A stretch of DNA of 64,000 nucleotides from Billgrantia saliphila (GTDB taxonomy: Bacteria; Pseudomonadota; Gammaproteobacteria; Pseudomonadales; Halomonadaceae). The DNA is taken from positions 34,617-98,616 of the forward strand of contig NZ_PJRN01000016.1 of NCBI RefSeq assembly GCF_002930105.1. Reading direction: 5' to 3'. The notes beneath the pieces are model-generated. The model had not been told where the DNA came from, searched no databases, and was given only the letters and a program-made list of their open reading frames with translations. The translations under genes and the position numbers were made by a program. Every line of letters begins with the position of its first letter. Position 1 is the first letter of the stretch. Shown here piece after piece: positions 25,188-34,638 of this stretch.

Positions 25188-26162
25188 CTATCGCGGCCGA
25201 ATCTCCGCGAGGTGCCGGCTTACGGCGATCCAGGCACCCAGCCAGCCCAATAGTGTACTGCACAATAACAGCATTGCCGAGCCCTCCGGGCCCAGTCGAG
25301 GCAAGGAGAAAGTGGCGCCGTAGCTGGCGGCCAGGGCGCTGACCGGCACCGTCAGCCATTGGTTGCCGAGCCCCAGCAGCCCCCAGGCGAGCAGGCCGCC
25401 ACCGAGCCCGTACCAGGCACCGCTGTAGAGGAAGGGGCGGCGTACGAAGGCATGGGTGGCACCGATCAGCATCACCACCTCGATCTCCTGGCGGCGACTT
25501 TCTACTGCCAGGCGTATGGTATTGCCCACGATCAGCAGCACGCCCAGGCCGAACAGTATCCCCAGCGCCAGCGCCAGGCGGCTGCCCAGTTCGGCCAGGT
25601 GTCGCAGCCGTTCGAGCCAAGCCAGGTCGAGACGCACCTCGTCGACGCCGGCCAGCGCCTCGAGTTCGCCTGCCAGCTCACGCACCGCCTCGGGGGCCGG
25701 GTCGCTCGGCACCACCACGATGCTGGCCGGCAGTGGATTGTCCTCGAGCCGCTCAAGGGCGTCGTCCAGCCCCAGCGCCTGCTGAAACTCCGCCATGCCC
25801 TCGGCAGCCGAGATCAGCCGGATACTGCCCACGCCTTCCTGGGCGGCCACGGCCTCGCCGATACGCTCGGCCTGGGCCTCGTCCACGTGCGGTTCCAGGT
25901 AGGCGGTCAGGGTCGCGCTCTCGTCCAGTTCGGCATCGAGCAGGCGGGCGCTGTCCAGTGCCAGCCACAGCGCCGCCGGTAGCACCAAGGCGATGGCGAT
26001 GGCCAGCATGGTCAGGAGACTGCCGATGGGCCGGCGCAGCAGCCGGCGGGCGCTATCCAGCACCATGGCGCGATGATGGCGAAGCCAGCCGCGAAAACGA
26101 CTCGAGGAACGGGTGCGCTGGCTGCGGGCGCCGCGTGGCGGCGCGGGCGGCTGGCGACTCAT
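25188..26162 (-). CDS. ftsX: Cell division ABC-type protein FtsX
   Basis: Membrane partner of FtsE in the divisome, controlling peptidoglycan amidase activation. 324 residues with a cytoplasmic basic N-terminus (RSQRTRSSSRFRGWLRHHRA), a first transmembrane helix (LLTMLAIAIALVLPAALWLA), a periplasmic domain of about 120 residues, then three further helices in the C-terminal half with the FtsX motif SRRQEIEVVMLIGATHAFVR. The start overlaps the ftsE stop by four bases (ATGA), so translation is coupled. Confidence 0.94.
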   Translation of the reverse strand: MSRQPPAPPRGARSQRTRSSSRFRGWLRHHRAMVLDSARRLLRRPIGSLLTMLAIAIALVLPAALWLALDSARLLDAELDESATLTAYLEPHVDEAQAERIGEAVAAQEGVGSIRLISAAEGMAEFQQALGLDDALERLEDNPLPASIVVVPSDPAPEAVRELAGELEALAGVDEVRLDLAWLERLRHLAELGSRLALALGILFGLGVLLIVGNTIRLAVESRRQEIEVVMLIGATHAFVRRPFLYSGAWYGLGGGLLAWGLLGLGNQWLTVPVSALAASYGATFSLPRLGPEGSAMLLLCSTLLGWLGAWIAVSRHLAEIRPR

Positions 26163-26827
26163 GCGGCCTCCTCGTCGGCCACCAGACGCCCGTCCCGCAG
26201 GCGCAGCACGCGATGGCGCAGCCGCGCGATCAGCGCCAGGTCGTGGCTGGCGATCATCACCGTGGTACCGATGCGATTGAAATCCTCGAACAGCGCCATG
26301 ATGTCGGCCGAGAGCTGCGGGTCGAGATTGCCGGTGGGCTCGTCGGCGAGCAGTAGTGAAGGCTTGTTGACCACCGCCCGGGCGATGCCCACGCGCTGCT
26401 GTTCACCGCCCGAGAGCTCGATCGGCAACGCCTTCTCGCGATGCAGCAGGCCGACCTTGTCGAGCGCCGCCCGCACCCGGCGCGCAGCCTCGCGCGGCTC
26501 GACGCCGCGAATCTCCAGCGGCAGCGCCACGTTGTGGTAGATGGAGCGATCCAGCAGCAGTTGGTGATCCTGGAACACCACACCGATCTGACGCCGGTAG
26601 AACGGCACCTGGCTAGGATGCAGACGGCCGATGTCGTGTCCGGCCACCAGCACGCGCCCGCGGGTCGGCCGCTCGAGCAGCATGATCAGGCGTAGCAGCG
26701 AGCTCTTGCCGGCCCCCGAATGTCCGGTGAGAAAGACCATCTCGCCACGCCGCACGCGAAAGTCGATGTTGGCCAGCGCCTCGAAGCGCCCGCCGTATCG
26801 CTTCCCCACATGCTCGAACGCGATCAT
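26159..26827 (-). CDS. ftsE: Cell division ATP-binding protein FtsE
   Basis: ATPase of the FtsEX complex. The 222-residue ABC domain has Walker A GHSGAGKSSLLR (residues 36-47), Q-loop VFQDHQLL, signature LSGGEQQRVGIARA and Walker B LLLADEPTGNLD, then the H-loop ASHD. It overlaps ftsY upstream and ftsX downstream by four bases each, forming a ftsY-ftsE-ftsX operon. Confidence 0.96.
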   Translation of the reverse strand: MIAFEHVGKRYGGRFEALANIDFRVRRGEMVFLTGHSGAGKSSLLRLIMLLERPTRGRVLVAGHDIGRLHPSQVPFYRRQIGVVFQDHQLLLDRSIYHNVALPLEIRGVEPREAARRVRAALDKVGLLHREKALPIELSGGEQQRVGIARAVVNKPSLLLADEPTGNLDPQLSADIMALFEDFNRIGTTVMIASHDLALIARLRHRVLRLRDGRLVADEEAA

Positions 26828-28188
26828 GACGAGGCGGCATCGCGCTCGTCGCCCTGATCGAAGAGGGCATCGACGAAATCGCGGGCCGCAAAGGGCCGCA
26901 GGTCATCCAGTCCCTCGCCCACCCCGATGAAGCGTATCGGGGTGCCGAGCTGCTTGGCCAGAGCGAAGATGATGCCGCCCTTGGCGGTACCGTCGAGCTT
27001 GGTCAGGGTGATGCCGGTCACCGTCACCGCCTCGTTGAAAGTATTGGCCTGGGCCAGCGCGTTCTGGCCGGTGCCGGCATCCAGCACCAGCATCACCTCG
27101 TGAGGCGCGCTGGCGTCGAGCTTGCCCATCACCCGGTGGACCTTCTTGAGCTCTTCCATCAGGTGGCCCTTGTTGTGCAGCCTGCCGGCGGTGTCGGCGA
27201 TCAGCACGTCGACGCCCCGCGCCTTGGCCGCGGCCACCGCGTCGTAGACCACCGAGGCGCTGTCGGCGCCGGTGTGCTGGGCAATCACCGGCACCTTGTT
27301 GCGCTCTCCCCAGACCTTGAGCTGCTCCACGGCCGCGGCGCGGAACGTGTCGCCCGCCGCCAGCATCACGCTACGCCCCTCGCGCTGGAAGCGTTGAGTC
27401 AGCTTGCCGATGGTGGTGGTCTTGCCGACACCGTTGACCCCCACGACCAGTATCACAAAGGGTCCTTCGCCCTTGGGCGGCAGCTCCAGCGGCTTGGCCA
27501 CCGCATCGAGCATGATGGCGAGTTCGTCCTGCAGTGCGCGATAGAGCGCCTGAGGCTCCTTGAGCTCCTTGCGCGAGACGCGTGCGGTGAGCCGCTCGAT
27601 GATCTCCGTGGTCGCCTCGATGCCTACGTCGGCCATCAACAGCTGGGTCTCGAGATCCTCGATCAGCTCGTCGTCGATCTGCTTCTTGCCGAGGAAGAGT
27701 CCGGAAATCCCCTCGGTGAGGTTGGCTCGGGTCTTGCCCAGGCCCGAGCGGATGCGCGCGAACCAGCCCTTCTTCTCGGCGACGGGTTTTTCCTGCGGCG
27801 GCGTGCGCTCCGGTACGGGTTCCACCGTCTCGGGCGCGGTGTCCGCTTCGGGCTCGGGCTCGGCCTCGGGGGCCAGCGCCTCTTTGCGCAGCGCGGCGTT
27901 CTCCTCCTCGTCGCTCAGCTCGTCAACCGCCTCGGTGCGCTCGCGCTCCTCCCCCGCGGCCGGACCGGCCATGGCGGCCTCCCCCGGCTGCGACTCCTCG
28001 TCGAGATCGGGCTCGGCCGGGGCCGGCTCGTGCGAGGGCCTTTCGCGGCTCCCGTCCGACGGAGTCGTGTCGGCTTCGGGCGGCGGCGATTCCCGCTCCG
28101 CCTCCTGTCGCTCCGGCGAGCGTTCTTCCTCTCGCTCCTGCCGTTCCTGCTGTTCCTGCTGTTTCTTGCGCTTGAAAAAACCGAACAT
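26824..28188 (-). CDS. ftsY: Signal recognition particle receptor FtsY
   Basis: Docks ribosome-SRP complexes at the inner membrane together with Ffh (59411-60820). The 454-residue protein has a lysine-rich N-terminal tip ([11 protein letters not shown]), then about 140 residues extremely rich in Glu, Pro and Ala, then the NG domain: N-domain helices from [19 protein letters not shown], the G1 loop [28 protein letters not shown] (G2), [16 protein letters not shown] (G3), [10 protein letters not shown] (G4). Start at ATG 28188 by homology; the Shine-Dalgarno is weak. The acidic arm is long even for the family. Confidence 0.95.
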   Translation of the reverse strand: MFGFFKRKKQQEQQERQEREEERSPERQEAERESPPPEADTTPSDGSRERPSHEPAPAEPDLDEESQPGEAAMAGPAAGEERERTEAVDELSDEEENAALRKEALAPEAEPEPEADTAPETVEPVPERTPPQEKPVAEKKGWFARIRSGLGKTRANLTEGISGLFLGKKQIDDELIEDLETQLLMADVGIEATTEIIERLTARVSRKELKEPQALYRALQDELAIMLDAVAKPLELPPKGEGPFVILVVGVNGVGKTTTIGKLTQRFQREGRSVMLAAGDTFRAAAVEQLKVWGERNKVPVIAQHTGADSASVVYDAVAAAKARGVDVLIADTAGRLHNKGHLMEELKKVHRVMGKLDASAPHEVMLVLDAGTGQNALAQANTFNEAVTVTGITLTKLDGTAKGGIIFALAKQLGTPIRFIGVGEGLDDLRPFAARDFVDALFDQGDERDAASS

Positions 28189-28241
28189 GGGGGGATTCAG
28201 CCTCACGGGTGAATGATCGTCACATCCTAACACTGCGCACC

Positions 28242-28270
28242 ATGACTGTGGACAAGGCGACAGGTACAAT
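28242..28270 (+). promoter_or_regulatory. Putative sigma-70 promoter immediately before rsmD
   Basis: ATGACT (28242-28247) and TACAAT (28265-28270) are 17 bases apart. The predicted start of transcription (about 28277) nearly coincides with the rsmD ATG at 28279. Confidence 0.45.
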
Positions 28271-28278
28271 TCGGCCGC

Positions 28279-28902
28279 ATGACCCGTCGCCGCTCTTCCT
28301 CACGTTCCCGACAACGCCCCGCCTCCCGCTCCACTCAGGGAAGCGGCCGCCTGCGCATCATCGGCGGCGAGTTTCGTCGTCGATTGCTGCCGGTGCTCGA
28401 CAGCCCCGGCCTGCGCCCCACGCCGGATCGGGTACGCGAGACGCTGTTCAATTGGCTGGCCGCAGCCACGCCGGGCGCCCGGGTGTTGGACCTGTTCGCC
28501 GGCACCGGTGCATTGGGGCTGGAGGCGCTCTCGCGCGGCGCCGCCGGGGCCCACTTCGTCGAGCGCGATGGCCACGTCGCCAGGGCATTGATCGAGAACC
28601 TGCAGACGCTGGGCGCCAGCGAGCGCGCCCGGGTCGACATCGCCGATGCCCTCGCTTTCCTGGCGGCCGGTCCCGGTAACGATGAAGACGTCACTCTGGC
28701 CTTCCTCGATCCGCCTTTCCGCCAGAACCTGGCCGAGCCCTGCTGCGCTCGGCTGGAGCAGGGCTGGCTCGCCGACGACGCCTTCATTTATCTGGAAACC
28801 GAATCCGAGCTGGCTCCATGTGTGCCCCCTACCTGGTCGCTGCACCGCGAGGTACGTGCCGGCGACAGCACCGGAAGGCTGTACCGCCGGCTCGCGCCCT
28901 GA
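28279..28902 (+). CDS. rsmD: 16S rRNA (guanine966-N2)-methyltransferase
   Basis: Methylates G966 of 16S rRNA. The 207-residue protein shows GRLRIIGGEFRRRLLPV and PTPDRVRETLFNWL (RNA and substrate region), motif I VLDLFAGTGALGLEALSRGA and catalytic motif IV FLDPPF. A basic, Ser/Arg-rich N-terminus of about 22 residues precedes the conserved core. No Shine-Dalgarno is visible before ATG 28279 and no other ATG, GTG or TTG lies before the core. Divergent from ftsY, as in E. coli. Confidence 0.93.
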   Translation: MTRRRSSSRSRQRPASRSTQGSGRLRIIGGEFRRRLLPVLDSPGLRPTPDRVRETLFNWLAAATPGARVLDLFAGTGALGLEALSRGAAGAHFVERDGHVARALIENLQTLGASERARVDIADALAFLAAGPGNDEDVTLAFLDPPFRQNLAEPCCARLEQGWLADDAFIYLETESELAPCVPPTWSLHREVRAGDSTGRLYRRLAP

Positions 28903-29022
28903 CGAAACCCGCGTCGCCGCTCGGCGACGCTTGCCGTGCCGCCGCCCCCGGCGTTACGCTGCGCGACGGGTAATTCGGCGGGCAGGGGCCCGCCCCGGCA
29001 GGACGTATTTCAGGAGAAAAGG

Positions 29023-29214
29023 ATGAGCACCGAACTCTTCAACCGGCTCGAGCAGAAAGTCACCAGCGCCGTCGAGGCCCTGGAACTGCTGAAAATGGAA
29101 GCCGAGGAGCTGCGCGAGGAAAACAGCCGCCTGAAGCAGGAGCGCGAGGACTGGGAGCGTCGCCTCACCGAACTGCTGGGCAAGTTCGACGAAGTGGACG
29201 CCGGTAGCCGCTGA
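29023..29214 (+). CDS. ZapB-like coiled-coil cell division protein
   Basis: A 63-residue acidic protein that is coiled-coil almost throughout: LFNRLEQKVTSAVEALELLK then ELREENSRLKQEREDWERRL with clear heptads. Size and pattern fit ZapB, which bundles Z-ring material through ZapA, or the related short SlyB-free TIGR coiled coils; the assignment rests on composition, so confidence is moderate. AGGAGAAAAGG directly precedes ATG 29023. Separated from rsmD by 120 bases. Confidence 0.75.
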   Translation: MSTELFNRLEQKVTSAVEALELLKMEAEELREENSRLKQEREDWERRLTELLGKFDEVDAGSR

Positions 29215-29262
29215 CGCCCGATTCGCCTGCAGCCTTAACCGCCTCGCCTCAGCCCACTGCCT

Positions 29263-29739
29263 TCAGGGTCGGCGCGACATCAGGATGGCATCCTCCCGCT
29301 TCGCGCCGGCATCGCCCCCACCCGATACGGGCCCCAGGGGCGGGTAGTAACCGCGACGTCGTCCGTCCTCGTCGAAACCACAGCGCCGATAGAGCGCGAT
29401 GGCCGCTGCGTTGCCCGCCCGGACCTCGAGCAGCAATCGCTCGCTGTCCCAGCGCCGCGCCTGCACCCTGACCGCTTCCAGTAGCTGCACCCCCAGGCCA
29501 TGCCGACGCATGGCCGACGCCACCAGCACGGCCTGCAGTTCGGCCTCGAAGGGTAGACGCATCAGGATGGCATGGCCGACCAGGGCATCCTCATGCTCGG
29601 CTCCCAGCACGCAGCAGTCGGCCGCCGCCAGGGCGACCTCAAGCTGGCCGATCGACCATGGATGCGGTTGCTCGTGCTCCAGCGCCACCAGACGTGACAG
29701 ATCGGCGACGCCCAGGCGACGTATCGCCGCCTCAACCAT
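29263..29739 (-). CDS. rimI: Ribosomal-protein-alanine N-acetyltransferase
   Basis: GNAT-family enzyme that acetylates the N-terminal alanine of ribosomal protein S18. The 158-residue protein shows LVALEHEQPHPWSIGQLEVA, the acetyl-CoA loop RRHGLGVQLLEAV (Q/RxxGxG/A variant) and LLLEVRAGNAAAIALYRRCGF followed by the RRGYYP tail motif, which is typical of RimI. ATG 29739 is preferred over a GTG at 29760; it overlaps the HolD-like gene by eight bases. In E. coli holD and rimI overlap in the same way. Confidence 0.9.
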   Translation of the reverse strand: MVEAAIRRLGVADLSRLVALEHEQPHPWSIGQLEVALAAADCCVLGAEHEDALVGHAILMRLPFEAELQAVLVASAMRRHGLGVQLLEAVRVQARRWDSERLLLEVRAGNAAAIALYRRCGFDEDGRRRGYYPPLGPVSGGGDAGAKREDAILMSRRP

Positions 29740-30553
29740 CGGCACCCGCCTCGGCGTCACGCGACCAGGCCTGCGCCCACCCCCTCAGCACAGGCCACAG
29801 CGAGCGCTTGGCGTCGGCGCTACGGGCCAGCTCGTCGAGCCCTGGCCCTTGCCAGCCCGGCAGCGCAAGCGCCTCGCAATAGTCCCGCTCGATCGCCAGC
29901 ACCCGCTCGACGGTTTCCTCATGGCCGAAGATCAGCACCCGCTCGGGCGCCCAGCCCCGACGACGCGCCCCATCGATATAGGCATGCAAGCCTTCCCGTG
30001 CCTCCTCGAGCGGCGAACTCACCGACGGCGCCTCTATCAGTGGCCAGCGAAAGGTCTCGAAGACGGGGAGCCGGCCCGGGACGATGCCCACCGCCTGCAG
30101 CGCATTGCCGAGCAACTGGAGCTGAGTGGCATCGGGCGGCGACGTTGCCGGAACGACGAGCAGCCAGCGGTCGCCAAGACACGCCACTTGCAGCGCGAAG
30201 CGCAGCGGTTCCTGAGGCGCTATTGCCTCGTCCGCGACGCCGTTCGCGTTGTCCGGGGATTCGGCGACCTCGCCCTTGGGCTCCCCACCCAGCAATTGGC
30301 GTGCGCGCCCGGGCGCGGCCGGGCGCGGCGTTTCAGGAACGACCGGATCGGGAGCGGGCTGGCGTGCCGACGCCGCCTCGGCCTCGTCCAGCAGGGCGTG
30401 CAGGCGTTCGGCCGGCGGCTTGGAGGCGGGTCGTTCCGGCAGCTCCCACTCGCAGGCGTCGGTCGGGCGGGCGTGGGGCAGCCGGTAGCGCGCCACCCAA
30501 GCCGTCAATCCCATCGCCTCAAGGTACTGCAGGCGCTGCGGCTGGGTGGTCAC
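29732..30553 (-). CDS. Probable DNA polymerase III psi subunit-like (HolD-like) protein, extended
   Basis: A 273-residue protein. Its first 25 residues (RLQYLEAMGLTAWVARYRLP) resemble the start of E. coli HolD, where this peptide contacts the chi subunit. The middle (about 45-120) is Pro/Ala-rich and probably disordered; the rest (LQVACLGDRWLLVVPATSPP ... LLGNALQAVGIVP ... VLIFG) looks like a small alpha/beta domain as in HolD but about twice the usual length. GTG 30553 is chosen because it forms a GTGA overlap with the bolA stop. Synteny with rimI supports the call; sequence alone would leave it hypothetical. Confidence 0.6.
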   Translation of the reverse strand: MTTQPQRLQYLEAMGLTAWVARYRLPHARPTDACEWELPERPASKPPAERLHALLDEAEAASARQPAPDPVVPETPRPAAPGRARQLLGGEPKGEVAESPDNANGVADEAIAPQEPLRFALQVACLGDRWLLVVPATSPPDATQLQLLGNALQAVGIVPGRLPVFETFRWPLIEAPSVSSPLEEAREGLHAYIDGARRRGWAPERVLIFGHEETVERVLAIERDYCEALALPGWQGPGLDELARSADAKRSLWPVLRGWAQAWSRDAEAGADG

Positions 30554-30858
30554 GTGCTGGCGCCACGACAGTTGGGGGAGTCGGGCCGGCCTTCGCCTCG
30601 TGCGGCCCACTCCTGGGGTGTATAGAGATGCAGCGCCAGGGCGTGCACCGGCCCGGAGAGTTCATCGGCGAGCAGCGCATAGAGGCGCTGATGGCGTTTC
30701 ACCGGCATCAAGCCCTGGAAGTGCTCGGACACCACGGTGACCTTGAAATGGGTTTCGGAGTTGGGCGGCACGGCATGTCGGTGGCTCTCGTTCTCCACCG
30801 CGACGAAGCTGGGGTCGAGGGCCTGCAGCTTCTCTTCAATGACGGCCTGGATGCTCAT
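30550..30858 (-). CDS. BolA family protein
   Basis: A 102-residue BolA-fold protein, a partner of monothiol glutaredoxins in Fe-S handling and, in BolA itself, a morphology regulator. IEEKLQALDPSFVAVENESH begins the fold; the FKVTVVSEHFQGLMPVKRHQ segment is the beta-strand and helix-turn-helix-like signature, with HALALHLYTPQEW at the end. GAGGAG precedes ATG 30858. Its start lies 23 bases inside the upstream exporter gene and its stop overlaps the HolD-like GTG. Confidence 0.88.
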   Translation of the reverse strand: MSIQAVIEEKLQALDPSFVAVENESHRHAVPPNSETHFKVTVVSEHFQGLMPVKRHQRLYALLADELSGPVHALALHLYTPQEWAARGEGRPDSPNCRGAST

Positions 30859-32323
30859 GTGGGCTCCTCGAGGATGGATGTGGGGCCATTGTACTCCTTT
30901 GCCCGACCGGTTGCTCCGGCCCTTGGCCAGACGCGTACTGACGGCATTGCTGGGCGGCACCGGCCAACGGCATCCGCGCCAGGCTGGCCGCGAGCGACAG
31001 CAAGCAAGCCAGGCAGCCCACCCAAAGCGTCGCCTGCACGGGCGCACTGACGGCAAGAAATACGCCCACCAGCGCCACACCGAGCGACTGCCCCACGGTG
31101 CGAGTGGTGCTCATGACCCCCGAAGCGCTGGTGCTGAGCTCGCGTGGTGCGCTGGTCATTATCTCGCGATTGTTGGGCGGCTGAAACAGCCCGAACCCGA
31201 CGCCGCACAGCGCGGTGCGCCACAGGCTGTCGGCGAGTCCGGCCTCGGCCGGCAGCAGCGCCAGGGAAGCCAGTCCCAGCATCAGCATCACCAGGCCGAG
31301 GCTTGCCAGGATGCTGGGATTGACGCGATCCGCCAGGCGGCCGGCGACGGGGCCGACCAACATGATGGCGAGCGGCCAGGGCGTGAACAGCCAGGCGGTG
31401 TGCAGCGGCGAGAATCCCATCTCCTGCTGGTACAGGAACGACAGCGCGACGAAGGCGAGCCCCTGCCCCACGAATGCGAGCCCCGAGGCGGACACCGCGA
31501 GACGGAAGCGCGGCTCGAGAAACAGCCGCGGCGGCAGCAGCGGGTGGCTGGCCCGCCGCTGTCGGCGCAGAAACAGATAGCCCGCGACCAGGCTCAGCGC
31601 CAGCCAGGCCAGCGATTGCAAGAGCGGTGCGCCGTGCCCAAGGGTGTCCATCGCCAGGAAGAAGCTGCCCAGCATGATCACCGAGCCCAGCGCCCCGCGC
31701 CCGTCGAAGCCTCCGCGCCGCCCCATTTCGCGGGGCAGCGCGCGCCAGGCCAGCGCCAGCGCACACAGCCCCAACGGCAGGTGGAGGGCGAACAGCCACG
31801 GCCAGCTCACTACCGACAGCAGCAACCCGCCCAACGCCGGGCCGGCGGCGTAGCCGCCCGCCACCACCAGGGCGCTGAGCCCCAGCGCGCTGCCCAGCAG
31901 CCGCGTCGGGAAGATCGAGCGATAGAGCGACGGGCCGATGGAAAGCGTTGCCGCGGCCCCCAGCCCCTGTAGCGCGCGGAAAACCAACAGCAGCTCCAGG
32001 CTTCGAGACAGAGCGGCACCCAGCGACGCCAGCACGAACAGCGCCAAGCCCGCCACGTAGAGGCGTCGTCGGCTGACCATCTCGCTGAACGAGGCGCATA
32101 CCAGCAGGAAGGCGGCGCAGACGATCTGAAAAAGATTGGTGACCCACACCGCGCGGGCGCCGGAAATTTCGAGATCGCGGGCGATCGACGGCAGCGCGAT
32201 ATTGATCATGGTGGTGTCCACCACGGCCATCAGGGTACCGAGGATCAGCGCCAGTACCGCCAGGCGCCGCTCGGGTCCCGGCAGGCCGTCATCGCCGGGC
32301 CGGGTCGAAAAGAGTCGACTCAT
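30836..32323 (-). CDS. DHA2-type MFS drug exporter
   Basis: A 495-residue major facilitator with about 14 hydrophobic helices. The first helix carries LGTLMAVVDTTMINIALPSI, the motif D1 of EmrB/QacA (DHA2) exporters, and a later FRALQGLGAAATLSIGPSLY corresponds to motif B. GRLADRVNP is motif A. Proton-driven efflux of lipophilic compounds is expected; substrate unknown. No membrane-fusion partner (EmrA) lies beside it. The C-terminal 45 residues are hydrophilic and overlap the bolA start. Confidence 0.88.
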   Translation of the reverse strand: MSRLFSTRPGDDGLPGPERRLAVLALILGTLMAVVDTTMINIALPSIARDLEISGARAVWVTNLFQIVCAAFLLVCASFSEMVSRRRLYVAGLALFVLASLGAALSRSLELLLVFRALQGLGAAATLSIGPSLYRSIFPTRLLGSALGLSALVVAGGYAAGPALGGLLLSVVSWPWLFALHLPLGLCALALAWRALPREMGRRGGFDGRGALGSVIMLGSFFLAMDTLGHGAPLLQSLAWLALSLVAGYLFLRRQRRASHPLLPPRLFLEPRFRLAVSASGLAFVGQGLAFVALSFLYQQEMGFSPLHTAWLFTPWPLAIMLVGPVAGRLADRVNPSILASLGLVMLMLGLASLALLPAEAGLADSLWRTALCGVGFGLFQPPNNREIMTSAPRELSTSASGVMSTTRTVGQSLGVALVGVFLAVSAPVQATLWVGCLACLLSLAASLARMPLAGAAQQCRQYASGQGPEQPVGQRSTMAPHPSSRSPHEHPGRH

Positions 32324-32357
32324 CCTAATTCCATCACTGCGAGGTTCGTAACGAGAA

Positions 32358-32375
32358 AACCGGCCGCAGCCGGTT
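32358..32375 (-). terminator. Terminator of the 128-residue hypothetical gene
   Basis: On the minus strand AACCGGC-TGCG-GCCGGTT followed by TTCTCG; an outer CGAGAA/TTCTCG pair with an AA bulge extends the stem. Confidence 0.65.
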
Positions 32376-32400
32376 CTCGAAGATCAATGAGAGGAGCGAA

Positions 32401-32787
32401 TCAGTCCTGATCCGTCTCCAGCAGCAGCGAGTCGTCGACTTCGGAAATCTCGAGCGCCGTCTCGTCGTCCAGGTCGATCGCCAGGTAGCTGTGCTCGACC
32501 TGCAGGAAGCGCTGGAACAGGGCCCAGTCCAAGGCTTCGGGCCACTGACGCTCGTCCTCCTCCCAGGCACGCAGCTCAGTCTCGAGGATCTCGAGGTAGC
32601 GCTCGCGCACGAAGGCCTCGAGCGCCTCCGGGGTATCCATCTCAGGGATGAGATAGACGGTACTCTCGCGTTCGACGTCGTCCAGGGTGAGGTCATCGTC
32701 TCCCACCGTGGGTTCCAGGGCATTGATCCAATCCACGAAGTGTCGGGTCGGCCTGACGCTCAGGGCGGAGCGGTTGAGCAGTTTCAT
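32401..32787 (-). CDS. Conserved hypothetical acidic protein
   Basis: A 128-residue soluble, strongly acidic protein (for example DDDLTLDDVERE, LDDETALEISEVDDSLLLETDQD). The N-terminus LNRSALSVRPTRHFVDWINALEP and the central EALEAFVRERYLEILETELRAWEED are patterns I associate with uncharacterised gammaproteobacterial proteins of this size. GAGGAG lies eight bases before ATG 32787; the frame is open to 32937 but without a better signal. Stands alone with its own terminator. No function assigned. The 218 bases up to lysS hold a short hairpin at 32874-32891 and nothing else clear. Confidence 0.75.
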   Translation of the reverse strand: MKLLNRSALSVRPTRHFVDWINALEPTVGDDDLTLDDVERESTVYLIPEMDTPEALEAFVRERYLEILETELRAWEEDERQWPEALDWALFQRFLQVEHSYLAIDLDDETALEISEVDDSLLLETDQD

Positions 32788-33005
32788 CGCGGTCTCCTCG
32801 ACGTCGAAACGGTGATCATTATGGGCGCTACCTCCGCCGCTTACCAATACTTCCGCCCATCGGCACAGCGCAGCCCCGGGCTGATCCGGGGGAAGGCCTT
32901 CGCTTAGCCACCGCACGTAGCGGAAGGAGGCGAGCAAAGGCCAGGCTAGGCGCTCAGGTTTCGCCCTTTCCCCTTAGCAACAACCCCTGGCCGAAGCGCA
33001 GCCCT

Positions 33006-34556
33006 TCATTCCCCTTCAGGGCGCATGGCCGGGAACAGCAATACATCCCGGATCGAAGCGCTGTCGGTGAACAGCATGACGAGGCGGTCGATGCCGATGC
33101 CCTCACCCGCGGTGGGCGGTAGGCCGTACTCCAGTGCGCGCACGTAGTCAGCGTCGTAGTACATTGCCTCCAGGTCGCCGGCCTCCTTCTCGGCCGCCTG
33201 GGCGCGGAAGCGCTCGGCCTGATCCTCGGCGTCGTTGAGCTCGGAGAAGCCGTTGGCGATCTCGCGGCCGCCGACGAAGAACTCGAAGCGCTCGGTGACG
33301 AACGGGTCGCGGTCGTTGCGCCGCGCCAACGGACTCACCTCGGTGGGGTAGTCGGTAATGAAGGTCGGGTCCTTCAGGCGGTGCTCGACGGTCTTCTCGA
33401 AGATCTCGATCTGGATCTTGCCCAAGCCCCAGCCATCCTTGACGTCGATATCCAGCCGCTCGGCGATCTGGCGAGCCGCCGCCTCGTCGGCCAGGGCGTC
33501 GGCGTGGATGTCCGGGTTGTACTCGAGGATCGAGTCGAACACGCTGATGCGCTTGAGCGGCCTGCCGAAATCGTACTCGTAGGTCTCGAGGATCTCGCCT
33601 TCGGCGTTGCGTACGGTGTTGACCACCGTGGTGGTGCCCAGCACCTGCCGGGCGATGCTGCGCAGCATCTCTTCGGTGAGGTCCATCAGGTCGTGATGGT
33701 TGGCATGGGCCTGATAGAACTCGACCATGGTGAATTCGGGGTTGTGGCGCGTCGAGAGGCCTTCGTTGCGGAAGTTGCGGTTGATCTCGAAGACCTTCTC
33801 GAAGCCGCCCACCACCAGGCGCTTGAGGTAGAGCTCCGGCGCGATGCGCAGGTACATGTCGATGTCCAGCGCATTATGGTGAGTGACGAAGGGCCGCGCC
33901 GTGGCACCGCCGGGAATCGGCTGCAGCATGGGGGTCTCCACCTCCATGAAGCCACGCTCCTCGAAGAAGCGGCGCATGGCGCTGATTACCCCGGCGCGGG
34001 TCTCGAACACCCGGCGCGAATCGGGGTTCATGATCAGGTCGACGTAGCGCTGGCGATAGCGCGCCTCCATGTCGGTCAGTCCGTGGAACTTGTCCGGCAA
34101 CGGGCGCAGGCTCTTGGTCAGGAGCTTGGCCTCCTCCATCATCACGTACAGGTCGCCCTTGCCCGACTTGTGCACCGGGCCGCGGCCGGCCACGATATCA
34201 CCGATGTCCCAGCCCTTGATGTCCTCCAGCACCTCTTCCGGCAGCCCCTTCTTGTCGACGTAGAACTGGATCAGGCCCGAGGGGTCCTGAATCACCAGGA
34301 AGGGGCCGCGCTTGCGCATGATGCGCCCGGCCACCGCCGCCCGGCGATTCAGCGACTCCAGCTCGGCCTTGTCCTTGTCACCCAGTTCGGCGTTCAGTTC
34401 CGCCGCGAGACTGTCACGGCGAAAGTCGTTGGGAAAGGCGCTGCCGCCGATCTCGGCGGCACGCTCACGTCGTGCCGCCAGCTTGGCGCGACGCTCGGCG
34501 ATGAGGCGGTTCTCGTCGGTCTGGGGGCTATCCGGGGAAGAGCTCTGGTTGGCCAT
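33006..34556 (-). CDS. lysS: Lysine--tRNA ligase, class II
   Basis: Charges tRNA-Lys. 516 residues: N-terminal OB fold ([20 protein letters not shown]), motif 1 around [20 protein letters not shown], motif 2 [20 protein letters not shown] and motif 3 [14 protein letters not shown] near the end. Length and motifs are those of bacterial LysS. It follows prfB with a 91-base gap, the conserved prfB-lysS order. Confidence 0.97.
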   Translation of the reverse strand: MANQSSSPDSPQTDENRLIAERRAKLAARRERAAEIGGSAFPNDFRRDSLAAELNAELGDKDKAELESLNRRAAVAGRIMRKRGPFLVIQDPSGLIQFYVDKKGLPEEVLEDIKGWDIGDIVAGRGPVHKSGKGDLYVMMEEAKLLTKSLRPLPDKFHGLTDMEARYRQRYVDLIMNPDSRRVFETRAGVISAMRRFFEERGFMEVETPMLQPIPGGATARPFVTHHNALDIDMYLRIAPELYLKRLVVGGFEKVFEINRNFRNEGLSTRHNPEFTMVEFYQAHANHHDLMDLTEEMLRSIARQVLGTTTVVNTVRNAEGEILETYEYDFGRPLKRISVFDSILEYNPDIHADALADEAAARQIAERLDIDVKDGWGLGKIQIEIFEKTVEHRLKDPTFITDYPTEVSPLARRNDRDPFVTERFEFFVGGREIANGFSELNDAEDQAERFRAQAAEKEAGDLEAMYYDADYVRALEYGLPPTAGEGIGIDRLVMLFTDSASIRDVLLFPAMRPEGE

Positions 34557-34587
34557 GTCGTTACCTGTAAAGAATTCGCTATGGGCG

Positions 34588-34638
34588 GCGAGCCACGAGC
34601 GCAGGCGAACTGGCTACCGCTCGCGGCCCGTGGCTCGC
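34588..34638. terminator. Long inverted repeat between prfB and lysS
   Basis: GCGAGCCACG (34588-34597) pairs perfectly with CGTGGCTCGC (34629-34638), with an inner GAGCG/CGCTC pair; no T-run. It could be an attenuator or processing site within the prfB-lysS transcript, or a degenerate relative of the ACGAGCT heptamers. Confidence 0.45.
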
